A program made the position numbers and the translations under genes. From Thalassospira sp. UBA1131 (GTDB lineage: Bacteria > Pseudomonadota > Alphaproteobacteria > Rhodospirillales > Thalassospiraceae): a stretch of 7,837 nt of DNA. The stretch spans positions 117,298-125,134 of the forward strand of contig NZ_DCAO01000109.1 in the NCBI RefSeq assembly GCF_002311515.1, given 5' to 3'. Of this stretch, positions 1 to 6,554 are shown one piece after another (within the stretch, counting starts at the first letter, position 1; every line of letters starts with the position of its first letter). Under the pieces are notes generated by a model. It saw nothing but the letters and a program-made list of their open reading frames with translations. It made no database searches and had not been told where the DNA came from.

Positions 1-312
1 CCGCTTGGCCTTTGTGATGTGTTTCACACGAAGTCTTTTCGCGCCGCATTGGGCGAAATTGCACCATTTATTGGTAATTTACCGCGCGCGGCCCTTGCAT
101 CCATGCCTGCACTCTACGATAAAGAAGGCTTGTTATCTGTTGGCGGGCTTGAGGTTTCGGAGCTTTCCGACGTACTATCCGCCGCCGGTTGCGGACGGCC
201 TCTGGGCAGGGGCCTGATCGCGTCTGGTGGCAGTTGGCAGTTTGCGCCGCAAGTACCTTTGTGGGAAAGTGGTTTCAAATCGTCACCGAAACCCGACAAC
301 CTACTTGCGTAA
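1..312 (+). CDS. tilS: tRNA(Ile)-lysidine synthetase, C-terminal end (partial)
   Basis: This frame is open from the left window edge to a TAA at 310-312, giving 103 residues of a protein whose start lies outside. TilS modifies the CAU anticodon of tRNA-Ile2 by adding lysine to C34 in an ATP-dependent reaction in the cytoplasm, so that it reads AUA. The catalytic N-terminal PP-loop part is not in the window. The support is a segment around codons 31-50 (LASMPALYDKEGLLSVGGL), which resembles the C-terminal TilS pattern of a small residue, P-A-L-Y/W-D, and G-L-L/V, plus the tilS-ftsH order known in proteobacteria. The rest of the tail (SPKPDNLLA end) is not diagnostic. The ATG at 19 lies inside the gene and should not be taken as a start. 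The assignment is moderately sure and rests partly on synteny. Confidence 0.62.
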   Translation, partial: PLGLCDVFHTKSFRAALGEIAPFIGNLPRAALASMPALYDKEGLLSVGGLEVSELSDVLSAAGCGRPLGRGLIASGGSWQFAPQVPLWESGFKSSPKPDNLLA

Positions 313-331
313 GCGGGGCTTATGACTATTT
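304..331 (+). promoter_or_regulatory. Possible ftsH promoter (sigma-32-like or housekeeping)
   Basis: The sequence reads CTTGCGT at 304-310, 13 bp of spacer, then GACTATTT at 324-331. A heat-shock sigma-32 promoter has CTTG plus a CCCCATNT-like -10 at 13-15 bp, and ftsH is a sigma-32 gene in several proteobacteria. The same bases can be read as a weak housekeeping promoter (TTGCGT, then CTATTT). It overlaps the stop codon of the upstream gene. A short hairpin can form over the same stretch: CGTAAGC (308-314), GGG loop, GCTTATG (318-324). The -10 match is poor, so this is only a candidate. Confidence 0.22.
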
Positions 332-397
332 GATTGTCAGACCCTGCGCAGGAAGTTTTGCGTCACGGCACACACAAATTGCGACCAGTAGCTTGGA

Positions 398-2341
398 ATG
401 AATATGGGAAAAAATCTTGCACTGTGGGTTATTATCGCCATCCTTTTGGTGGCGCTGTTTAACCTGTTTCAGTCGCCCTCCGGACGGTCCGGTCAGTCGT
501 CGCTGGCATTTTCGGACTTCCTGGCCGAAGTGGATTCAGGTCAGATTTCCGAAGTCACCATCCAGGGCAACAACCTGACTGCAGAAACGCGCGACGGTCG
601 CTCTGTTAATGTTTACACCCCGGATTATCCGAACCTCGTTGAAAAGCTGAACGACAAGGGCGTGCGCATCATCGCACAGCCTGAAGAAAGCCTGTCTCCG
701 TTGATGAGCGCTTTGATCAGCTGGTTCCCGATGCTTCTGATCATCGGTGTCTGGATCTTCTTCATGCGCCAGATGCAGGGCGGCGGCGGTAAGGCCATGG
801 GCTTTGGCAAGTCCAAGGCCAAGATGCTGACCGAGAAGTCCGGCCGCGTGACCTTCGAAGATGTCGCCGGTATTGAAGAAGCCAAAAGCGAGCTTGAAGA
901 AGTCGTCGACTTCCTGCGCGATCCGCAGAAGTTCCAGCGCCTTGGCGGTAAAATCCCCAAAGGCATGCTGCTTGTCGGTCCTCCGGGTACCGGTAAAACG
1001 CTGCTGGCACGTGCGATTGCCGGCGAAGCAAATGTACCGTTCTTCACCATCTCGGGTTCTGACTTCGTTGAAATGTTCGTTGGTGTCGGTGCATCGCGTG
1101 TGCGTGACATGTTCGAACAGGGCAAGAAAAACGCACCTTGCATCATCTTCATCGATGAAATCGACGCTGTCGGCCGCCATCGTGGTGCCGGTCTTGGCGG
1201 CGGTAACGATGAACGCGAACAGACCTTGAACCAGCTCCTCGTCGAGATGGATGGTTTCGAAGCCAACGAAGGTGTGATCCTGGTGGCTGCTACCAACCGT
1301 CCGGACGTTCTGGACCCGGCATTGCTGCGTCCGGGTCGTTTCGACCGTCAGGTCGTTGTGCCGAACCCGGATCTGGAAGGCCGTGAACGCATTCTTGGTG
1401 TTCATGCGCGTAAAGTTCCGCTGGGTCCGGATGTCGATCTGCGCACGGTTGCACGTGGTACCCCGGGCTTCTCGGGTGCGGATCTGGCAAACCTTGTCAA
1501 CGAGGCTGCCCTTCTGGCCGCCCGTCTTGGCAAGCGTGTTGTCACCATGGCTGATTTCGAAAACGCCAAGGACAAGGTCATGATGGGGGCTGAACGTCGC
1601 TCCATGATCATGACCGATGACGAGAAAAAGCTGACCGCCTATCACGAAGGTGGCCACGCACTGGTCGCACTTCATACGCCTGCGTCTGATCCGATCCACA
1701 AGGCCACCATCATCCCGCGCGGTCGCGCACTGGGTATGGTGATGCGTCTGCCGGAACGTGATCAGGTGTCCAAATCCTACGAACAGCTGATTTCCGACCT
1801 TGCGGTTGCCATGGGTGGCCGCGTTGCCGAGGAAATCATCTTTGGCAAGGACAAGGTCACCACAGGGGCGTCTTCGGACATCAACATGGTGACGCAATAT
1901 GCGCGCAAGATGGTGACCGAGTGGGGCTTCTCCGACAAGCTTGGTAACGTCAAATACGTTGATAACCAGGAAGAAGTGTTCCTTGGTCACAGCGTTGCCC
2001 AGCACAAAAACGTTTCGGAAAAAACAGCACAACTCATTGACGAAGAAGTCCGTCGTTATTCCGACGAGGCGTATGAATTCGCCAAGCGCGTTCTGACCGA
2101 ACATCTTGATGACCTGCACAAGCTTGCAAAAGGTCTTCTGGAATATGAAACCCTGTCGGGTAAAGAAATCGATGCGCTGCTGCGTGGCGAGGAAATTAAC
2201 CGTCCGGGCCATACTTCGGGTGGCGGCAAGGATGCAGGTGGCGGACGTCGCTCCACGGTGCCAAGCACCGGCGGTGCCCGCAAGGATAACCCTGGTGACG
2301 GCGGCGGGAACCTTTCCCCGGAACCGCAACCGGGAAGCTAA
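398..2341 (+). CDS. ftsH: ATP-dependent zinc metalloprotease FtsH
   Basis: FtsH is a hexameric inner-membrane AAA+ protease that unfolds and degrades misassembled membrane proteins and regulators such as sigma-32 and LpxC. The 647 residues match the family length. In order: TM1 at about 7-24, a periplasmic domain at about 25-104, TM2 at about 106-124, the AAA+ module with Walker A GPPGTGKT (194-201), pore motif MFVG with F227, Walker B IIFIDEID (249-256), and the second region of homology ATNRPDVLDPALLRPGRFD with arginine fingers R311 and R314. The peptidase part has HEGGH (416-420) with a likely third zinc ligand D494. The tail from about 600 is rich in Gly, Pro and charge, and looks disordered. 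Two starts compete: ATG 398 (MNMGKN, matching the usual MN.GKN opening) and ATG 404, which is better placed behind TTGGA at 393-397. It forms an operon with folP. Confidence 0.97.
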   Translation: MNMGKNLALWVIIAILLVALFNLFQSPSGRSGQSSLAFSDFLAEVDSGQISEVTIQGNNLTAETRDGRSVNVYTPDYPNLVEKLNDKGVRIIAQPEESLSPLMSALISWFPMLLIIGVWIFFMRQMQGGGGKAMGFGKSKAKMLTEKSGRVTFEDVAGIEEAKSELEEVVDFLRDPQKFQRLGGKIPKGMLLVGPPGTGKTLLARAIAGEANVPFFTISGSDFVEMFVGVGASRVRDMFEQGKKNAPCIIFIDEIDAVGRHRGAGLGGGNDEREQTLNQLLVEMDGFEANEGVILVAATNRPDVLDPALLRPGRFDRQVVVPNPDLEGRERILGVHARKVPLGPDVDLRTVARGTPGFSGADLANLVNEAALLAARLGKRVVTMADFENAKDKVMMGAERRSMIMTDDEKKLTAYHEGGHALVALHTPASDPIHKATIIPRGRALGMVMRLPERDQVSKSYEQLISDLAVAMGGRVAEEIIFGKDKVTTGASSDINMVTQYARKMVTEWGFSDKLGNVKYVDNQEEVFLGHSVAQHKNVSEKTAQLIDEEVRRYSDEAYEFAKRVLTEHLDDLHKLAKGLLEYETLSGKEIDALLRGEEINRPGHTSGGGKDAGGGRRSTVPSTGGARKDNPGDGGGNLSPEPQPGS

Positions 2342-2342
2342 C

Positions 2343-2350
2343 AGAAAGAG
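2343..2350 (+). promoter_or_regulatory. Ribosome binding site of folP
   Basis: The purine run AGAAAGAG sits 4 bp before the ATG at 2355, in the 13-bp gap after the ftsH stop. It fixes the folP start, because the reading frame itself stays open for another 249 bp upstream inside ftsH. Confidence 0.6.
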
Positions 2351-2354
2351 ACTG

Positions 2355-3470
2355 ATGGACGAGATCAAACGATCGGTCCTGCGAAGCCCCGCCGATGTGC
2401 GGGGCTTTGCCGATTTTGAAGGACCGCTTTACTACGCACCGACCGGTTTCATCGACCATGCCGATGATCCCAATACCTTGCCACTTGCCGGATCACGCCG
2501 GGGGTTCTCGGCTCTTGAAATCATCCGTCGCCGCGAAGGTGGCGGTGCCGAAAGCATGATCTTGCCGCTGCTTGCCCTTGAAGGCTGGGTGCAAAACAGT
2601 GGCCGGGTTGATGAAATCAATGCCGTTCTGGACCGCCTGATGGCCAAACGCCCGGATTATGCCGGGCTTGATATGGCGTCCTGCCATGTGATGGGCATCA
2701 TCAATGTCACACCGGACAGCTTTTCCGATGGCGGCGATTACAACACCACCGAACAGTCTGTGGCACGCGCCATGGCGATGATAGAGCAGGGCGCATCAAT
2801 CATTGATGTCGGCGGCGAATCAACCCGTCCGGGGGCTGACACCGTGTCCGAGGATGAGGAAATCAATCGTGTGGGCCCGGTGATCCGCGAACTGGCATCC
2901 AAGGGGCACGTTGTTTCGATTGATACCCGCCACGCCGGCGTGATGGAGGCCGCGATTGAGGCCGGTGCTGCGATCATTAATGACGTCACCGGTCTTGAAG
3001 GCGATGAACGCTCGATGGAGGTTGCAGCCGCATCTGGCAAACCGGTGATGCTGATGCATATGCAGGGCGAACCGGGCACCATGCAGGCCGACCCGAAATA
3101 TGATTGTGCGGTGCTTGATATCTATGACTATCTGCTCGATCGCATCGAAAGCTGCGAGCGGGCTGGTATCTCACGTGATCGCATCTGCATTGATCCGGGC
3201 ATCGGCTTTGGCAAGACGCTGTCGCACAATCTTGAACTGCTGTCGCGTCTGGCCATTTTCCATGGATTGGGCTGCCCGATCCTGCTGGGCACCTCGCGCA
3301 AGTCATTCATCGGCAAGATTGATCCCAAGGCGGATCCAAAACAGCGTTTGGGTGGTTCAATTGCGTCTGCGGTCAATGGATGGCGTCACGGGGTTCAGAT
3401 GATCCGCGTGCATGATGTGCCCGAAACGGTACAGGCGATTTCTGTCGCCAGTTCCACATCTATTGTCTGA
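2355..3470 (+). CDS. folP: Dihydropteroate synthase with N-terminal extension
   Basis: DHPS joins 6-hydroxymethyl-dihydropterin diphosphate with p-aminobenzoate to make dihydropteroate in folate synthesis, and is the sulfonamide target. It is a cytoplasmic TIM barrel, usually a dimer. Of the 371 residues, about 111-371 form the catalytic barrel: MGIINVTPDSFSDGG (113-127, with N117), GASIIDVGGESTRPGA (146-161), SIDTR (188-192), INDVTGLEGD (208-217), LMHMQG (233-238), IDPGIGFGK (279-287), LGTSRKSFIG with K316 (311-320) and RVHD (351-354). All the expected substrate-binding positions are present. The first roughly 110 residues precede the normal 260-280 residue enzyme. Long forms of this kind occur in alphaproteobacteria, but the role of the extension is not clear. 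The frame is open far upstream inside ftsH, but the ATG at 2355 has a ribosome binding site and lies 13 bp after the ftsH stop, so it is the likely start. Confidence 0.95.
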   Translation: MDEIKRSVLRSPADVRGFADFEGPLYYAPTGFIDHADDPNTLPLAGSRRGFSALEIIRRREGGGAESMILPLLALEGWVQNSGRVDEINAVLDRLMAKRPDYAGLDMASCHVMGIINVTPDSFSDGGDYNTTEQSVARAMAMIEQGASIIDVGGESTRPGADTVSEDEEINRVGPVIRELASKGHVVSIDTRHAGVMEAAIEAGAAIINDVTGLEGDERSMEVAAASGKPVMLMHMQGEPGTMQADPKYDCAVLDIYDYLLDRIESCERAGISRDRICIDPGIGFGKTLSHNLELLSRLAIFHGLGCPILLGTSRKSFIGKIDPKADPKQRLGGSIASAVNGWRHGVQMIRVHDVPETVQAISVASSTSIV

Positions 3471-3534
3471 AGATGTATTTGATGACCTCTCTGCACGTAT
3501 AACTTGTCATTTTATCGGCATCGTTTAAAACATG

Positions 3535-3583
3535 GCTCGCAATCGCAAGGAGGCTTGGCTTCTGATCGATTGCGAGCTTTTTT
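3535..3583 (+). terminator. Intrinsic terminator of the ftsH-folP operon
   Basis: A perfect 11-bp stem is formed by GCTCGCAATCG (3535-3545) and CGATTGCGAGC (3567-3577), with a 21-nt loop and followed at once by six T (3578-3583). It lies 64 bp after the folP stop. The T tract follows only on the + strand, so it works in the direction of ftsH-folP. The large loop contains AAGGAGG (3547-3553), a full Shine-Dalgarno-like sequence with no suitably placed start codon behind it. Confidence 0.88.
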
Positions 3584-3594
3584 GTGGCAAATTC

Positions 3595-3639
3595 GATTCT
3601 GGCATTTTCTGACCATTTACGGTTGATACTTGCAGAATC
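3595..3639. promoter_or_regulatory. Pair of GANTC (CcrM-type) methylation sites
   Basis: GATTC at 3595-3599 and GAATC at 3635-3639 are 40 bp apart, start to start. In alphaproteobacteria the adenine methyltransferase CcrM modifies GANTC, and hemimethylation can set promoter activity in the cell cycle. Only three more copies were found in the window (533, 2817 and 6771), all inside genes. Regulation through these sites is an inference. Confidence 0.4.
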
Positions 3640-3673
3640 GGTCCTTTGACCACATACCAATATGTATCAAACA

Positions 3674-3693
3674 AAAGTGACACCAAAGTCACA
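3674..3693 (+). promoter_or_regulatory. Candidate operator: tandem repeat with 11-bp period
   Basis: AAAGTGACA (3674-3682) is followed by AAAGTCACA (3685-3693), eight of nine bases equal and 11 bp apart, one helical turn. The core can also be read as the inverted repeat GTGAC-N6-GTCAC (3677-3692). PhoB/OmpR-family regulators bind tandem half-sites with this spacing. The site lies 40 bp before the start codon of a regulator of that family, which suggests autoregulation. No binding data are implied. Confidence 0.42.
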
Positions 3694-3732
3694 GTTGATG
3701 GTTGGACAACAAGCGAACGCGAAGGTCTTTAG

Positions 3733-4506
3733 ATGAACGAGATTGGCGGTCTGACGCAGCCGTTCCCTGCTGATGTCAGGTCTGGCTGGAATGCTATGAC
3801 GCACTGTGTTTATGTCGTGGAAGATAACACCGATCTGAACAAGGATCTGTGTGAGTATCTTGAGATGTGCGGTTTCGATGTGGTCGGGTGTGAAACCGGC
3901 GCTGCATTTTACCGGGCACTTGCTGCGCGCAAACCTGATGCGGTCATTCTTGATATTATGCTACCCGACGCGGATGGCTATGAGCTGGCCCAGCATGTCC
4001 GCAAAACCGTTGATTGCGGCATCATGATGCTGACTTCGCTTTCGGGAATGGACAATCATCTGACCGGCTATAAATCCGGTGCCGACGTCTATTTGACGAA
4101 AGACAGCCCGCTATCTGTGATCGAGGCCGCGCTTAAACCGCTTCTGCGCCGCGCGTCACGTTCAGATAACGAAGCGACGGCTGAAACGGCAATCCCTGAG
4201 GATAGCTGGGTTCTTGATATGCTTAACTGGACCCTGCGCAATCCCCAAGGCAACGAAGCCAAACTGACGGCGACCGAACGCACCATCGTCAAGATCCTGA
4301 TTGATGCCAATGGGGCATGGCTGACGCGTCCTGAAATCGTCGAAGCCTTGGGCAAGGCCGATACGGCGGAAAACTGCCGCAATCTGGATACGGCAATCCG
4401 GCGCGTGCGTCAGAAAATCATCAAGGAAATCGGCGAAGAACTGCCTGTGCGAACGGCGTACGGTCGTGGCTATGCCTTTACGTCACCCGCCGCCATTGCC
4501 GGCTAG
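3733..4506 (+). CDS. OmpR/PhoB-family response regulator
   Basis: This cytoplasmic two-component regulator has 257 residues: a receiver domain (about 24-138), a polar linker (about 139-157) and a winged-helix DNA-binding domain (about 158-251). The receiver shows the acidic pair E30-D31, phosphoacceptor D74 in ILDIMLPDADGYEL, T101 in MLTS, and K123 in YLTKDSP. The lysine is not directly followed by the usual proline; the order is K-D-S-P. The effector has the typical LTATERTIVKIL helix, LTRPEIVEAL, a recognition-helix region with NLDTAIRRVRQKI, and the wing RTAYGRGYAF. GAAGG at 3721-3725 supports the ATG at 3733, which gives 21 residues ahead of the receiver. ATG 3796 (MTHCVYVVEDN) is an alternative that starts right at the domain. 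No kinase is co-transcribed; two kinases face it on the other strand, so a partnership with them is likely but unproven. Confidence 0.93.
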   Translation: MNEIGGLTQPFPADVRSGWNAMTHCVYVVEDNTDLNKDLCEYLEMCGFDVVGCETGAAFYRALAARKPDAVILDIMLPDADGYELAQHVRKTVDCGIMMLTSLSGMDNHLTGYKSGADVYLTKDSPLSVIEAALKPLLRRASRSDNEATAETAIPEDSWVLDMLNWTLRNPQGNEAKLTATERTIVKILIDANGAWLTRPEIVEALGKADTAENCRNLDTAIRRVRQKIIKEIGEELPVRTAYGRGYAFTSPAAIAG

Positions 4507-4556
4507 GCCGAGGCTTCCTGATCCGTCTGTTTCCCACCCGAATAACGTGCGGCCAG

Positions 4557-6554
4557 CTACTCGCACGGTAAAAGCAGGCAAAGCTCGATGCTGCGTGCGC
4601 CCTTCTGGCGCAGGGTGATCGATCCCCCATGGGCAACGACAATACGTTGCGAAATATGCAGCCCGAGTGCGCGCTGCAATGACGGGCTTTCCATATCGCG
4701 CCTGAACAGCGCATCGGAAATCATGGCGATCTCGTCTTCATCAAGCTCTTCGCCGCGGCAGGGGATACTGATTTCGACCCGCATCTCGGAATGTCGGTGA
4801 GTGCTGATGTGGATTGGTGCCCCGTGCGCAAAGCGCCGTGACGTTTCAACCAGGTTCGTGATCGCAAGCCCCATCAGGGTTTCGTCGATAAAGACTTCGA
4901 TACCTGTGGTCCGGCTCAATACCGCCTGAACTTCCGCACCTTCGCGTGTGATCTGGGCGACAAATTCCTGAAGAAAACGGTTGATCGGAACTGTCTTACG
5001 CGCAAGTGACAGTTCCTGGGTATCGATACCGTCCTTGGTCAGGAAAATATCGACAAGACGCGCCAGTTTCTGGGCCTGAAGCTGGATGCGTTGCAAACGT
5101 TCAAGAACGTCATCCTTGTGGTTTGTCAGACGCAGCATCAGCATTTCCGATGATCGCTGGATCACCGCAAGCGGCGTTCGGAATTCATGCGACAGCATCG
5201 AAATCAGTTTGCGCTGTTCCTCGACCAGCGAGGTGGTTTCTTCTGCCTTGCGCACGACAGTGACCCGTTCCTTGTCCATGCGCGACAACCGCATCGTCAT
5301 GATGATGCCCATCCCGACAAGGTGGAACATCAAGGTGTAGCTGTGCAGTTCCAGACGCAATCTGGTCGCATCGATCACCCCCGAAAGGGCAAGCTGGATC
5401 ATGATCGCCGCCCCGGTCGGGACGGTCAGAACCACAAGGAACGCCCAGTAACGCGGATTGTGGATGTCCTCAAACGCCCGTTTGATCAGGATTGCGCACA
5501 TCGTGGCCATAAAGGCCGAATGGCTTGGCACGATATAGGTGCCAAAGACGGTGTAGAGATCGGTCGTGGCCCCGGCTGCAAAGGCCAGAATGAAAAACCC
5601 GTACGCGCAACATATCTTGTAGGCCAAAGGATGCTTCTTTTTGGCATCGATGATGTAGAGCCACAGAAACACCGTCACGCCATAGGTAATGATGTTGGCT
5701 GTTCCCAACAAAAAGTCATTGAGCCACGGTATTTCCGGTCGTAGCTCGCTTAAGACCACGCCATTGACGGTGGCCGCTGTGACACCGATTGCCAGGACCC
5801 AGACGCTGTACAAAACGACAATCCGATCCCGCGCAATCAGACCAAGCGCCAGATAGGCCAGACCCAAAGCCAGAATGAAGCCAAAGAAAACATTCGACGC
5901 CAGATCACGGAAAGACAGCGAGGAAACCAGGTCGGTTGCCGGCCAAAGTGTCATCCAGATCAGATTGGCGCTGTTACTTTGCGACCGGACATAAAGGCGA
6001 TAATCGCCCGGTTCCATCAGGGGCAGGGCGGCAATATGTGCTCGTCCGCCATATTGGCGTGCGCTGGCGGGGACATGATCGCCAAGACGGGTATGCCAGA
6101 CCGGATCACCCAGTCCATCGGGCACCAGAAACACATCAATGAAATTCAGATAGTTCGGCCCGATTTCAAGCAGGGCGCGTTTCGTCATGTCATTGCTGAT
6201 GGTGAGATCAAGCTGATGCCAGATCACATCGCGGGTATAACCAAAGGACGGTATGGCAGGTGACTGCTGAAAGGCCGCATCCGGAAGGGCCTGGATCTCT
6301 TCAAAGCCAAGCTTGCGTGTGGTGTCGGCAAAGGATGCAACAAACTGGGTGATCTCAATCGGTTCTGTGACATTGCCCGGCAGAACCAGATGTTCCTCAT
6401 CACCATCCGGCATCACCGAAGATTGCGCGTTTGCACCGTGCCATGGCATCAAAACCATGGTTGTAATCATGAGCAACACCAATACCGCCGCCGATGCCAT
6501 GGTGGACAGGGAATGTGTTGTTGGCGTCATGAACAGCGGCGATCTGACCCTCAT
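4557..6554 (-). CDS. 7TMR-DISM sensor histidine kinase with degenerate ATP-binding domain (HK2)
   Basis: This 665-residue membrane sensor begins with a signal peptide (hydrophobic 20-37, ANA site at 41-43). An extracytoplasmic domain of the 7TMR-DISMED2 type follows (about 65-208; SFGYTRDVIWHQLDL, LLEIGPNYLNFIDVFLV, YRLYVRSQS). Seven predicted helices come next (about 217-239, 245-267, 278-302, 309-329, 335-358, 369-391, 402-422), then a linker helix (about 425-450) and a HisKA domain with SHEFRTPLAVIQRS, phosphoacceptor H456. The final domain aligns with HATPase_c but its ATP site is eroded. The N-box is NLVETSRRF (conserved second Asn is T571), the G1 box is CRGEE (599-603) where HK1 has DEGPG, and G2 is QRALGL (627-632) where HK1 has GVGLGL. 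The start ATG overlaps the HK1 stop (ATGA), with GGGGAG at 6565-6560 as ribosome binding site. It is probably not an autonomous kinase, but could accept phosphate in trans or act as a phosphatase. Confidence 0.9.
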   Translation of the reverse strand: MRVRSPLFMTPTTHSLSTMASAAVLVLLMITTMVLMPWHGANAQSSVMPDGDEEHLVLPGNVTEPIEITQFVASFADTTRKLGFEEIQALPDAAFQQSPAIPSFGYTRDVIWHQLDLTISNDMTKRALLEIGPNYLNFIDVFLVPDGLGDPVWHTRLGDHVPASARQYGGRAHIAALPLMEPGDYRLYVRSQSNSANLIWMTLWPATDLVSSLSFRDLASNVFFGFILALGLAYLALGLIARDRIVVLYSVWVLAIGVTAATVNGVVLSELRPEIPWLNDFLLGTANIITYGVTVFLWLYIIDAKKKHPLAYKICCAYGFFILAFAAGATTDLYTVFGTYIVPSHSAFMATMCAILIKRAFEDIHNPRYWAFLVVLTVPTGAAIMIQLALSGVIDATRLRLELHSYTLMFHLVGMGIIMTMRLSRMDKERVTVVRKAEETTSLVEEQRKLISMLSHEFRTPLAVIQRSSEMLMLRLTNHKDDVLERLQRIQLQAQKLARLVDIFLTKDGIDTQELSLARKTVPINRFLQEFVAQITREGAEVQAVLSRTTGIEVFIDETLMGLAITNLVETSRRFAHGAPIHISTHRHSEMRVEISIPCRGEELDEDEIAMISDALFRRDMESPSLQRALGLHISQRIVVAHGGSITLRQKGARSIELCLLLPCE
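5166..5198 (-). repeat. Duplicated HisKA-coding segment, copy in HK2
   Basis: This 33-bp stretch codes for the histidine box of HK2 and matches 7247-7279 in HK1 at 30 of 33 bases, same orientation, about 2.08 kb away. It reflects common ancestry of the two kinases' transmitter domains and could be a site of recombination or gene conversion. Confidence 0.65.

Larger units (their letters stand above)
3471..3732. other. Intergenic regulatory region between folP and the response regulator gene
   Basis: No convincing gene lies in this 262-bp gap. It is visibly more AT-rich than its surroundings. It holds the terminator of the upstream operon (3535-3583), two GANTC sites (3595-3599 and 3635-3639), an inverted repeat ACATA-CCAA-TATGT (3652-3665), an 11-bp-period direct repeat (3674-3693), and the small palindrome GTTG-GA-CAAC (3701-3710). 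A TTGACC at 3646-3651 could be a -35 element, but no good -10 follows at 16-18 bp. The promoter of the downstream regulator should lie between about 3584 and 3720. Confidence 0.7.

Noticed and set aside
343..352. Palindrome CCTGCGCAGG upstream of ftsH as an operator
   Set aside because: A 10-bp palindrome by itself is weak evidence, no second copy or known motif is seen, and its position relative to a promoter is unknown.
189..401. 70-codon + strand frame ending in TGA that overlaps the ftsH ATG
   Set aside because: It overlaps the tilS tail in another frame, has no family features and no good ribosome binding site; the stop/start overlap seems to be chance.
2106..2354. Upstream extension of the folP frame into ftsH
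   Set aside because: The frame is open but codes for Arg/Cys/Ala-rich sequence out of frame with ftsH, and the ribosome binding site before 2355 marks the true start.
536..2368. 610-codon open frame on the minus strand opposite ftsH
   Set aside because: It lies wholly antisense to an unmistakable ftsH plus a few bases of the folP start; its protein has no recognisable domain and is rich in His, Arg and Thr, as expected from antisense of a codon-biased gene.
3652..3665. ACATA-CCAA-TATGT inverted repeat as a terminator or operator
   Set aside because: The stem is short and AT-rich with no T tract; it could be an operator, but nothing beyond the symmetry supports it.
4506..4554. Inverted repeat GGCCG / CGGCC between the convergent stops as a bidirectional terminator
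   Set aside because: Only five base pairs with a 39-nt loop and no T tract on either strand; likely chance in GC-rich DNA.
5187..5744. 185-codon + strand frame inside HK2
   Set aside because: It is antisense to the membrane and HisKA coding region, with no domain and a His/Gln/Arg-rich composition typical of a shadow frame.
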